Shown here in pieces: positions 50,603 to 58,332 of a stretch of DNA of 64,000 nt. Within the stretch, counting starts at the first letter, position 1. Each line of letters starts with the position of its first letter. The translations under genes and the position numbers were made by a program. The stretch lies in NCBI RefSeq assembly GCF_002204185.1, contig NZ_MXPU01000011.1, positions 124,001 to 188,000 of the forward strand, given 5' to 3'. This DNA is from Rhizobium esperanzae. GTDB taxonomy: Bacteria > Pseudomonadota > Alphaproteobacteria > Rhizobiales > Rhizobiaceae. A model generated the notes under the pieces. The model was not told where the DNA came from. It ran no database searches and worked only from the letters and a program-made list of their open reading frames with translations.

Positions 50603-50648
50603 AAGGTAAAACAGGGTAAGTCGTAAACAGGCTAACAGGGATAAACCG

Positions 50649-50918
50649 ATGGCACGCTTTGAAATGCACAATGCTGAAACGGCCACCGTGGGTGGCGACA
50701 ACAACAGCGCCGATGTCTTCTGCGAAATGGGTCTGATGTACGCAACCGGCCGCGGCTGCGTCGTCGATCTCGTTGCTGCCCACAAGTGGCTGAACATTGC
50801 CGCGATCAAGGGCAACGACCGCGCCGCCGAGCTTCGCGCCGACGTGGCCGCTGCCATGAACAAGATGCAGCTCGTGGAAGCACTGCGCGCTGCCCGCGAA
50901 TGGATGACCGTCCACTAA
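50649..50918 (+). CDS. Short Sel1-repeat-like protein, 89 aa
   Basis: 89 residues with essentially one Sel1/TPR-like repeat: VFCEMGLMYATGRGCVVDLVAAHKWLNIAAIKGNDRAAELR (about 22-62), then a helical tail with AREWMTVH. There is no signal peptide, so it is cytosolic, unlike many Sel1 proteins. AGGG lies nine bases before the ATG. It is probably a small scaffold or adaptor. The unusually long, structured leader suggests strong post-transcriptional control. Confidence 0.8.
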   Translation: MARFEMHNAETATVGGDNNSADVFCEMGLMYATGRGCVVDLVAAHKWLNIAAIKGNDRAAELRADVAAAMNKMQLVEALRAAREWMTVH

Positions 50919-50981
50919 CGCATCGGCCCGAAATCCGGTTCGGAGTTTCGGAAAGGACGATACGAAGATCGAAGGTATTAG

Positions 50982-51020
50982 AGCGTCGTTTGTGCGTCCG
51001 AAAGGCACACAAACGACGCT
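50982..51020. repeat. Palindromic hairpin after the Sel1-like gene
   Basis: AGCGTCGTTTGTG (50982-50994) and its exact complement (51008-51020) form a 13-bp stem with a 13-base loop. It resembles the GCGTCG...CGACGC palindromes scattered between rhizobial genes. It may end the Sel1 transcript but lacks a long T tract. Confidence 0.6.
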
Positions 51021-51154
51021 GCCGTTTGAGCGGGTCCGTGCTTTCAATTCTCTGATATCGAAAACAGTCAATTGTCGGTATTGGGGTCGCTCAAACGTTC
51101 TTTGCTGGACGAGGCGATACCTCGTCGATTGCAACGACACTTGGAGATCAAAAC

Positions 51155-51592
51155 ATGGCGCTCAAGCGAATGGACAATGTCGGAATCGTCGTCGAAGACC
51201 TCGGAGAGGCGATTGATTTCTTTCGCGAGCTCGGCCTCGAATTGGAAGGGCGGGCGACGGTCGAAGGCGAATGGGCCGGACGTATTACCGGACTGGGAGA
51301 TCAGCGTGTCGAGATCGCCATGATGCGCACACCGGACGGCCACAGCCGGCTTGAGCTCTCCCGCTTTCTGGCGCCGCCTGTCGTCGCGGATCACCGGAAC
51401 GCCCCGGTCAATGCCCTCGGCTACCTCCGCGTCATGTTCGCGGTGGATGACATTGACGAGACGCTTGAGAGGCTCCGCGGGCGCGGCGCGCAGCTCGTAG
51501 GGGAAGTCGTTCAGTATAAGGATGCGTATCGGCTCTGCTACATTCGCGGACCTGAAGGGATTCTGATCGGCCTCGCCCAGGAACTCAGCTGA
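51155..51592 (+). CDS. VOC (glyoxalase/bleomycin-resistance) family protein
   Basis: 145 residues containing two beta-alpha-beta-beta-beta modules: MDNVGIVVEDLGEAIDFFRELGLELEG and LRVMFAVDDIDETLERLRGRGAQLVGE. Metal ligands of VOC enzymes are only partly present (no N-terminal His). It may be a dioxygenase-, lyase- or binding-type member; substrate unknown. It is a single gene. Confidence 0.88.
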   Translation: MALKRMDNVGIVVEDLGEAIDFFRELGLELEGRATVEGEWAGRITGLGDQRVEIAMMRTPDGHSRLELSRFLAPPVVADHRNAPVNALGYLRVMFAVDDIDETLERLRGRGAQLVGEVVQYKDAYRLCYIRGPEGILIGLAQELS

Positions 51593-51655
51593 TCGCAACA
51601 CGCAGGCAAATGGCGAAGACCCGACCATGTCGGCGAACGGACAGGAATGACAAGC

Positions 51656-52768
51656 TCAGGCGAGCGTCTTCAGGACTTGCGGCAGCGCTTCCTCGAACAG
51701 CGCCATCTCAGCCTCCGGTCCGACGCTGACGCGGATGCAGCGATTGAGCGGCGCAACACCCGGCATGCGGACGAAGACGCCGTGATCCATCAGGCCATCG
51801 ACGATCGCCCGCGCATGGGCGCCGTCGCGACCGGTATCGATCGCCACAAAATTCGTTGCCGAGGGCAGCGGCTCAAGACCGTTTGCCCGGGCGATGCGGC
51901 CGATCCGCTCCCGTGCTGCATGGATTTTCCCGACCACCTCGGCCAGATAGGCCTGATCCTTGAGCGCGGCCAGTGCTGCAGCCGTCGCCAGCCGGTTCAT
52001 GCCGAAATGATTGCGGATCTTGTCGAAGGCCTGTGCCGTGCCTGAGGTCGAGATCACGTATCCGGTGCGTGAGCCGGCAAGCCCGTAAGCCTTGGAAAAG
52101 GTGCGGGTGCGCACGATGTTGGGCAGCTCGATGAGCGAGGCGATCGACGGCAGCGAATGTGCCGGCCCGGTTTCGCTATAGGCTTCGTCCAGCACCATCA
52201 TCGTGGTCTCGGGCAGCGCCCGGGCGAAAGCGACAATACTGTCGGCGTCCCACCAGCTTCCCATCGGATTGTCGGGATTGGCGAAATAGACGAGGGGCGC
52301 ATTCTCGCGCCTGACCGCGTCGAGCAGCCCGTCGAGATCCTCGCGGTCGTTTGCGTAGGGGACGGTCACCAGCCGGCCGCCAAAACCGGCGACATGGAAA
52401 TTGAATGTCGGATAGGCGCCGAGCGAGGTAACGACGGGTGCCCCCGGTTCGATCACCAGCCGGACGATCTGGCCGAGCAATTCGTCAATGCCGCCGGCGA
52501 TGGCGATATTGGCGGCCGTCACACCAAGATGCGCGCCAAGCGCTTCCCTCAGCGCGAAATTTTCCGAGTCGTTGTATTTCCAGATGTCGCGTGCCTCTTC
52601 GCGCATCGCGGCAAGCACGGAGGGGGCCGGGCCGAAGCCATTCTCATTGGCGCCGATGCGCGCCAGAACGGCACGTCCGCGCTGGCGTTCGATGGCTTCG
52701 GGACCGACGAAGGGAACTGTGGAGGGCAGGGCGCTGATGAGGGGCGTGAAGCGCGAGAAGGCGGACAT
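51656..52768 (-). CDS. Aminotransferase class I/II, histidinol-phosphate aminotransferase-like
   Basis: 370 residues from ATG 52768; the frame is open 22 codons further. HisC-like features: ARIGANENGFGPAPSV, FANPDNPMGSWW, VLDEAYSE and the PLP lysine in RTFSKAYGLAGSRTGY. Because it is isolated from other his genes it may be a paralogue acting on another amino acid, such as phenylalanine. PLP-dependent cytosolic enzyme. Confidence 0.88.
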   Translation of the reverse strand: MSAFSRFTPLISALPSTVPFVGPEAIERQRGRAVLARIGANENGFGPAPSVLAAMREEARDIWKYNDSENFALREALGAHLGVTAANIAIAGGIDELLGQIVRLVIEPGAPVVTSLGAYPTFNFHVAGFGGRLVTVPYANDREDLDGLLDAVRRENAPLVYFANPDNPMGSWWDADSIVAFARALPETTMMVLDEAYSETGPAHSLPSIASLIELPNIVRTRTFSKAYGLAGSRTGYVISTSGTAQAFDKIRNHFGMNRLATAAALAALKDQAYLAEVVGKIHAARERIGRIARANGLEPLPSATNFVAIDTGRDGAHARAIVDGLMDHGVFVRMPGVAPLNRCIRVSVGPEAEMALFEEALPQVLKTLA

Positions 52769-52951
52769 GCGAAGGCGGTTTCCCGGACATGTTGAGATCA
52801 GGCGCAACAATAGGCCCGGGCTCGGCCAAGGCAAGCAAGATTATTCCGCAGCCGCAGCGCTCACACAGCGCGTCCTTTTCAAAGCGGCGGGGGCGACGTA
52901 GCGCTTTGAATTGCCGAACAATTTGTCCTTGGGTCATTTCCATCCAAGGAC

Positions 52952-53377
52952 TTATGCGGGACCGGCGGCGAGCCTCGTATCGCGGAACATCGGTGCACGC
53001 CGGGCGTCGATCGCTTCCATATTGCCGACAAGGAAATCGGCGCGCACGACGCGGCGCAGAACCTCGGGGTCCAGGAGGTTGATGAACCGTACGCCGATGC
53101 GTTCCTTATTGCGATAGACTTCGGCGCAGCCGATGCGATAGGCCAGGCCGAGAATGTTGAGATAATAATGTTTCGGCAGACCGGCGGTGGTCGACACGAT
53201 GAAGGTTGCGCCGCCCTGCGATATGTCGATGATCTCGGCGCTTCGCATCGAGACGCCGGTGAGGCACGGCCGGACGGCGACGATACGGGCCGGGCGCTTG
53301 ACGTTGAACTCTTCCCAGCGCAGGTCGTAAATGGCGGACTTGACCGTTGCAAGGTGTGTGGCGCGGAGCATAGTCAT
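52952..53377 (-). CDS. PilZ-domain-like protein, copy 1
   Basis: 141 residues from ATG 53377 (GGAG eight bases upstream). The central part resembles a PilZ domain, with an RPAR segment and EIIDISQGGATFIV, the D-x-S-x-x-G half of the c-di-GMP motif. It is homologous by eye to the protein at 55449-55781 (shared HYYLNILGL/HFFLEILGI and LDPEVLRRVVR/LNPEFLHHVLR). It may bind c-di-GMP; the RxxxR half is imperfect. Confidence 0.75.
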   Translation of the reverse strand: MTMLRATHLATVKSAIYDLRWEEFNVKRPARIVAVRPCLTGVSMRSAEIIDISQGGATFIVSTTAGLPKHYYLNILGLAYRIGCAEVYRNKERIGVRFINLLDPEVLRRVVRADFLVGNMEAIDARRAPMFRDTRLAAGPA

Positions 53378-53640
53378 CTTGCATTCTCCGTCAGACAGGG
53401 CACAATTGGGGTTCTTGCTCTGGAGCAAGCTGATCTTGCTTCAGCCACGGTCACATGAATGTTTTGCACATTCGTCAAATATAAAAAGACAATTTTAACG
53501 AGTTCAAATTTTGTTTCCATGCGGGACGCCGAATGTTCACAATCGGTACGCAGACTGTGCCGCCAAAACGTATTATGGACTGTGCCCCTACCGATTTCGG
53601 CGCAGTTTTCCCGAACTCTTTCAATGGCCGGGCGTTCTGC

Positions 53641-53750
53641 CTAAAGCATGTCGCGCACAAGTGTCAGCGGTTTTGCGGTAACGACATGCGTAAAAACAAA
53701 CAGCGAAAGCGCAAGGAGCGAATCAGAAAGATCGCGACGCGCTTTCGATC
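53641..53750. repeat. Composite palindromic intergenic repeat
   Basis: Two inverted repeats in tandem: GCATGTCG (53646-53653) with CGACATGC (53682-53689), and CGAAAGCGC (53704-53712) with GCGCTTTCG (53739-53747). This matches a repeat type that I recall as common between genes in R. leguminosarum and R. etli. It fills much of the 416-bp gap 53378-53793; the rest is AT-rich with no ORF that looks real. Confidence 0.7.
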
Positions 53751-53793
53751 GATGAAGCAAGGGCGCTTCGATGACGACAGCGAGGAGTTGAAG

Positions 53794-54240
53794 ATGACCG
53801 ACATCAGAATCCCCGGGAAATCATGGGTCGTAGTCTGCAATGGAGCCAAGGCCCTCATCATGCAGAACGCCGGCGATGCCCAGCTGATGAACCTGAAGGT
53901 GTTGGAAACCCTGACGCAGCCGAACGAGCCCGATCGCGAGCTCGGCACCGACAAGCCTGGCCGCAGCCATGCCGCTGATGGATGGAGCCGCAGCGCTGTC
54001 GAAGAGACCAGCTGGCAGGAGCAGGCCGAAGCGCAATTTCTGAAACATGTGGCGGAGCGAATGGACGAGCTGACGCAGGCAAAGGATGCACGCCGTATCG
54101 TCCTCATCGCGCCCCCGAAGGCGCTCGGCGCCCTGCGGCCGGCGCTGAGCGCCGAGACGCAGGCGGCGATATCGGCGGAACTGGCGAAAGACTATACCAA
54201 TCTGCCGATAGACGAGATCGAGCGGCATCTCGCCGCGTGA
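53794..54240 (+). CDS. Host attachment protein family
   Basis: 148 residues from ATG 53794, with GAGGAG seven bases before. It fits the family named for attachment to host cells: WVVVCNGAKALIMQN at the N-terminus, a central ELGTDKPGRSHAADG loop, and AERMDELTQAKDARRIVLIAPPKALGALRPALS with the EIERHLAA end. The fold resembles eRF1/archaeal release-factor domain 1-type proteins; the true function is uncertain. There is no signal peptide, so the name reflects mutant phenotypes, not a surface location. Confidence 0.85.
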   Translation: MTDIRIPGKSWVVVCNGAKALIMQNAGDAQLMNLKVLETLTQPNEPDRELGTDKPGRSHAADGWSRSAVEETSWQEQAEAQFLKHVAERMDELTQAKDARRIVLIAPPKALGALRPALSAETQAAISAELAKDYTNLPIDEIERHLAA

Positions 54241-54293
54241 TGAAACCAACCGATGAGCTAACGCGGGCCGGTTGGCCGGTGTTCTTGTTCGTT

Positions 54294-55160
54294 TCAGACC
54301 AACGGTCTCTCTCCGGCAAACAGATCTTCATGATCGGCAAACAGTTTGGCCAGGCGATCGATGACCGTCCTGACTTCAGGCCTTTGCCGCTCGTCGTCAT
54401 GCGCGACGATCCACATCTCGTAGGTCAATTCATCGATAACAGGCCCGGCGCGGACGAGCTTGCGCTCCTGGTCGCCGATGAAACAGGGCAGCACGCCGCG
54501 GCCGGCGCCGCCTCGGATCAGGTAAAAGAGCATATGGGGCGTGTTCGTCCAGCTGGTGATCCAATAATCCGGCTGTTCGAAAGTCCACTTGTCCGCCGGT
54601 GTGATGGCGATGTCCGTTCCGAGCGAGATCCAGTTGCAATTGGTCTCGTCATAATCGGCTGCCTGATAAACCGCATGCGCCACCTTGACTGAACGGCGGA
54701 TCGCGACGTTGCCGCCATCCGGCCGGCTGTGGCGAATGGCGATATGCGCCTCGCGATAGATGAAATCGACGCTCGCGTCACAGGTCTTGTAGCACATGCG
54801 AAAGCAGTCTTTCGGCGTCCAGACACTGGCCAGGTGATCGGCGATGAAGCGCGACGTCCAGCTGTCGACGACCGTCGACACAATCGGCAGCGTCAGCACT
54901 TCACCGCGCCAGTCGGAGATCGCCCGCGCCGCATCCTGCATCAGCCGGACGCGATCGAGCAGTTCCTGGCCGTCCTTTGCAAGCAGGTAGCCTGTGGGGC
55001 CGCGGTTGAACAGCGACCGGCCGGTCACCCGTTCGAGCGCCAGCATGCGCCGGCCGATCGTCGGCGCACTGAGCCCCGTCCGCGCCGCCGCCGCCGAAAG
55101 CCCGCCGCCGGTCGCGACATGGAAGAAAAGCTGCAGATCGTCCCAGCTCGCCTCTTTCAT
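54294..55160 (-). CDS. LysR-family transcriptional regulator
   Basis: 288 residues from ATG 55160, with GGAGGAAAGGGGG upstream; an ATG at 55184 is in frame. The helix-turn-helix (about 20-45, GGLSAAAARTGLSAPTIGRRM) is followed by a short LysR substrate-binding domain. It is divergent from the small ORF 55250 and could regulate it. Ligand unknown. Confidence 0.88.
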   Translation of the reverse strand: MKEASWDDLQLFFHVATGGGLSAAAARTGLSAPTIGRRMLALERVTGRSLFNRGPTGYLLAKDGQELLDRVRLMQDAARAISDWRGEVLTLPIVSTVVDSWTSRFIADHLASVWTPKDCFRMCYKTCDASVDFIYREAHIAIRHSRPDGGNVAIRRSVKVAHAVYQAADYDETNCNWISLGTDIAITPADKWTFEQPDYWITSWTNTPHMLFYLIRGGAGRGVLPCFIGDQERKLVRAGPVIDELTYEMWIVAHDDERQRPEVRTVIDRLAKLFADHEDLFAGERPLV

Positions 55161-55249
55161 GGATGAAAACCCCCTTTCCTCCATGCCTCTACATAGCGGG
55201 GGCGTGAAGGCCTAGCTGAACTACTCCAGCAATAGATGGAGGATAGGCA

Positions 55250-55498
55250 ATGCTTCTCAACTGGGTAGTTTTCTTCAACGAAGTCGCGTCCAGCAATTAC
55301 CGGATGCGCCGCGATCCCATGGCCGATCCGCTCGATGGCCCGGAATGGCGCGGACTTCTCTGGATCATACCGATCATCGCGCATCTCTCAGCAAGAAGAG
55401 GCGAGGCCAGGAGGCCGCGCCCCGATCGGGCGGCGATTGGAGGCGGCCTCAGTTTTCGAAGCTCAATCGTAGCACGTGGTGCAGGAATTCCGGATTGA
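55250..55498 (+). CDS. Hypothetical small protein, 82 aa
   Basis: 82 residues from ATG 55250 with a very good GGAGGATAGGCA site. The N-terminal part (MLLNWVVFFNEVASSNYRM) is unremarkable, then WRGLLWIIPIIAHL could be a short membrane segment; the C-terminus is Arg-rich. The last 50 bp lie antisense to the end of the PilZ-like gene. It is divergent from the LysR gene. It may be real only in its 5' part. Confidence 0.4.
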   Translation: MLLNWVVFFNEVASSNYRMRRDPMADPLDGPEWRGLLWIIPIIAHLSARRGEARRPRPDRAAIGGGLSFRSSIVARGAGIPD

Positions 55499-55781
55499 GC
55501 AGCATGTTGAAGCTGATCGTCACCAGTTCGTCTTCGCGTTTGACCACGGTGGCGCCGATCTCGTCATGGATGCCGAGTATTTCGAGAAAGAAATGGCTCG
55601 GCATCTCCAGGCTCGGACTGACTTCGAGCACCGCGCCGGCAAGTGTGATCGTGCGGATCAGGCAGCGCACCTGCGTCCCGGTGCTGAGGTGATGGCCAAC
55701 GAAGATGATATTGCCGGGCCTGTCGAGGTGAAACTCCCTGTAGGCACGTTCCGGCTTGGGGTGTTCTGTGTCGAGGTGCAT
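55449..55781 (-). CDS. PilZ-domain-like protein, copy 2
   Basis: 110 residues, homologous along most of its length to the protein at 52952-53377 but starting closer to the domain (REFHLDRPGNIIFVG). The D-x-S-x-x-G motif is degenerate (RTITLAGAVLEV), so c-di-GMP binding is doubtful. The two paralogues lie 2 kb apart, same strand, separated by unrelated genes. Confidence 0.7.
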   Translation of the reverse strand: MHLDTEHPKPERAYREFHLDRPGNIIFVGHHLSTGTQVRCLIRTITLAGAVLEVSPSLEMPSHFFLEILGIHDEIGATVVKREDELVTISFNMLLNPEFLHHVLRLSFEN

Positions 55782-55956
55782 CTGAAAGGCCCTTTTAGCC
55801 TCCGCTCATCGTAAGCAGAGAATAATGCAAGAGTGCTGACGATTGCTGAAGATCATCGTTAAGGTTGAAGGCTGTTGCTGAAAATCGCTGAAAATCGCAC
55901 CGATTCCGTCCAGATCTGCTCAAATTCGCGCAATTCCGCGGGCGATCGCGCCATTC

Positions 55957-55985
55957 TTGACATGCCGACGGCAATCGCGCATACA
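55957..55985 (+). promoter_or_regulatory. Sigma70-like promoter before the Glyoxalase_8-type gene
   Basis: TTGACA (55957-55962), 17 bp, CATACA (55980-55985). The 351-bp gap 55782-56132 otherwise holds a tandem GCTGAAAATC repeat at about 55874-55893 and no credible ORF. The leader to the start at 56133 would be about 140 bases. Confidence 0.5.
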
Positions 55986-56132
55986 AAGCCCGGTTCGAGG
56001 CACCGGCCGCTCGCGGATGAAAATCCATGGTGAAGCCCTCGCGATCATGGTCACGGCCCCTTGTGCATGCTGACTGACGGCAACGCGAGCTCCCATTTGC
56101 AGTCGAAGAGCATGCCTTGCGAAGGCCCACTC

Positions 56133-56567
56133 ATGACGACCTATCCCGGCATTGAAGAACTGAAGGCCCAGGCCAAGCGCTTGCGCCAGGCGATGAACGA
56201 TCGCGGCACCGCGCTGACCCACAGTGCGGCCTTGGAAATGATCGCCCGACAGCACGGCACGCGCGACTGGAACACGCTTGCGGCTCTGGCGGCAAGGCCC
56301 GATGCGACTGCGAAAACGCCGCTCTTCGTCGGCGCCCATATTCGCGGACGCTATCTCAATCAGCCGTTCACTGGCGAAATCCTCTCGCTTTCGGCTCTGC
56401 CGGGCGGCCTCCACCGGATCACTATCCATTTCGACGAAGCGGTTGACGTGGTCACCTTCGAGAGCTTTTCAGCCTTTCGGCGGCGCGTGACTGCGCAGAT
56501 CGATGCCGACGGCGTCTCGCCCAGGAAGACCTCGAACGGCGTGCCTCATCTGGTGCTCGATCTCTGA
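56133..56567 (+). CDS. Glyoxalase superfamily-type protein (Glyoxalase_8-like domain)
   Basis: 144 residues from ATG 56133 (GAAGG eight bases before). The N-terminal pattern IEELKAQAKRLRQAMNDRGTALTHSAALEMIARQHGTRDWNTLAA is shared by a large uncharacterised family often annotated as glyoxalase superfamily or as part of toxin-antitoxin-like proteins. The C-terminal part is beta-rich (FVGAHIRGRYLNQPFTGEI). Role unknown; it is 82 bp upstream of a MATE pump and could be co-transcribed. Confidence 0.7.
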   Translation: MTTYPGIEELKAQAKRLRQAMNDRGTALTHSAALEMIARQHGTRDWNTLAALAARPDATAKTPLFVGAHIRGRYLNQPFTGEILSLSALPGGLHRITIHFDEAVDVVTFESFSAFRRRVTAQIDADGVSPRKTSNGVPHLVLDL

Positions 56568-56649
56568 TTTGCTACTCATCCTTTCCAGGCTGCCCGCATG
56601 CGCTTGTTCAAGCCGCAGCGGTGTCGCCCGATATCGCGCGGATTTCCCC

Positions 56650-58017
56650 ATGACCGATCCTTCCAAAGGCAATGCCTTCCTGACCGGCTGGCTGCCGGGC
56701 GTATTCATCAGGACTGCGGCGCCGATCGTCGCGATCACCACCGTCAACGGCCTTTTTACTGTCGTCGACGCCTATTTCCTGGGCGCCTATGTCGGCCCCG
56801 ACGCGCTCTCAGCCGTCAGCCTGATCTTCCCGGGGTTAATGCTGCTGGTCGCCCTGCAATCACTCGTCTCGAACGGCATGGGAAGCATCCTCGCCCGCCG
56901 GCTCGGTGCCGGCGATCGCCAGGGCGCGCGTCGGGTATTTTCCGGCGCCCATACGCTGGCGCTCGCCGTCATTGTGATCCTCATCACGGTCTACTGGACC
57001 CTCGGCGGGCGGATCATCAATGCCGGCGCCGCCGAAAACACCGCTGTAGCCGATGGCGCAATGCTTTTCATGGGCGCGATGGTCGCCTCGACGCCGGTGA
57101 GTTTCTTCCTGTCGCTGCATCTCGACGGGCTGCGCTGTGAAGGCAGGATCGGTTTCATGACGGCGGTGACGCTCTCGGCGTCGCTGCTCAACATCCTCGC
57201 CAACTGGCTGTTCATGGCAGTGATGCATTGGGGCGTGCTCGGTTCGGCTGCAGGCTCCATCGCTTCGCAATTCGTCTGTCTCGTGGCCGTGCTCGTCTAT
57301 CGCTGGCGCCGGCCGGCGACGCTCAGACCTGCTCCCGCATTCGCCCTTGTCGAATGGCGCGGCATCGTCGCCTTGGGCGCGCCTATGAGCCTCGGTTTCA
57401 TCGGCATATCGTTTGCCTCGGCCGCGATTCTGGTCAACGTCTCGCTCTGGAGCACGCGTGACTATACCGCCACCATTGCCGCCTACGGCATCATCACCCG
57501 CATCCTGACCTTCACCTATCTGCCGCTGCTTGGTCTCAGCATCGCCCTACAGGCGATCGCCGGCAACAATCACGGCGCCGGCCTTGGATTGCGCGTCGGC
57601 CGCAGCCTGCAGATCGCCATGCTCTCGGCGCTCGTCTATTGCAGCCTGGTGGAAATCACGGTGGAATTGCTGGCCGGGCGCATCGGCGCCGTCTTCGTCG
57701 GCGATCCCGCCATTATCGCCGAGGTCAGGCGAATTCTACCTTGGACGATCGGCGCCTATTTTCTCTCCGGGCAGATGCTGATCCTGTCGTCCTATTTCCA
57801 GTCGATCGGCGATGCGCCGCGCGCGGCGATCTTCGGTCTGTCGCGACCCTATCTTCTCACCCTGCCTCTCACCTTCCTGCTGCCCTTCGTCTTCGGCGAG
57901 CAGGGAATCTGGATGGTGCCTGTTTTTGCCGAGGCAGGCATGGTGGCGCTTGCCTTGCTGGTGCTGTCCGAGAATGCCAGGCGCCGCGGCTGGCGATATG
58001 GGCTTCTGCCCGCCTGA
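56650..58017 (+). CDS. MATE-family multidrug/metabolite exporter
   Basis: 455 residues from ATG 56650; the ribosome site is weak and the frame is open further upstream through the preceding gene region. Twelve predicted membrane helices in two bundles; typical MATE segments include TVNGLFTVVDAYFLGAYVGPDALSAVSL and PLLGLSIALQAIAGNNHGAG. It exports organic cations or drugs using a Na+ or H+ gradient. Confidence 0.9.
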   Translation: MTDPSKGNAFLTGWLPGVFIRTAAPIVAITTVNGLFTVVDAYFLGAYVGPDALSAVSLIFPGLMLLVALQSLVSNGMGSILARRLGAGDRQGARRVFSGAHTLALAVIVILITVYWTLGGRIINAGAAENTAVADGAMLFMGAMVASTPVSFFLSLHLDGLRCEGRIGFMTAVTLSASLLNILANWLFMAVMHWGVLGSAAGSIASQFVCLVAVLVYRWRRPATLRPAPAFALVEWRGIVALGAPMSLGFIGISFASAAILVNVSLWSTRDYTATIAAYGIITRILTFTYLPLLGLSIALQAIAGNNHGAGLGLRVGRSLQIAMLSALVYCSLVEITVELLAGRIGAVFVGDPAIIAEVRRILPWTIGAYFLSGQMLILSSYFQSIGDAPRAAIFGLSRPYLLTLPLTFLLPFVFGEQGIWMVPVFAEAGMVALALLVLSENARRRGWRYGLLPA

Positions 58018-58063
58018 GACGTGGAAGCCGCGCCTCCCTGGCGCGGCCTCCGTCGATTGCCCT

Positions 58064-58225
58064 TTATTCCTTGCTGCTCTGAGCGGCCGACGTCGACGCT
58101 TCCGCCTCGTTCAGCGCCTCGGCGCATTCCTGACAGCAGACTTCGACGGTCCTGCCGCCGAGCTTGACGGTGATGATCTCGGCGCCGAGTTCGCAGTCGC
58201 ATGCAGCGCATGTGGTCTTCTTCAT
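58064..58225 (-). CDS. Cys-rich mini-protein, 53 aa
   Basis: 53 residues from ATG 58225 to TAA 58064, with a perfect GGAGG eight bases upstream. The sequence begins MKKTTCAACDC and later has VEVCCQECAEAL, so seven Cys sit in two CxxC-like knuckles (Cys6, Cys9, Cys11, Cys30, Cys31, Cys34); the tail is Ala/Ser/Glu rich. This is a zinc-ribbon or metal-binding peptide. It follows the Cys-rich AraC gene on the same strand (107 bp) and may respond to the same metal or redox signal. Confidence 0.7.
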   Translation of the reverse strand: MKKTTCAACDCELGAEIITVKLGGRTVEVCCQECAEALNEAEASTSAAQSSKE

Positions 58226-58332
58226 CGGGTAATCCTCCATCGATCGTCCCCGGATCGGGACAGCGTCATGAGAGCATCGAAGACCGCATCACCGCTGTCG
58301 AAAACTTTAGCGATTATCAATGCGGAAAAGCT

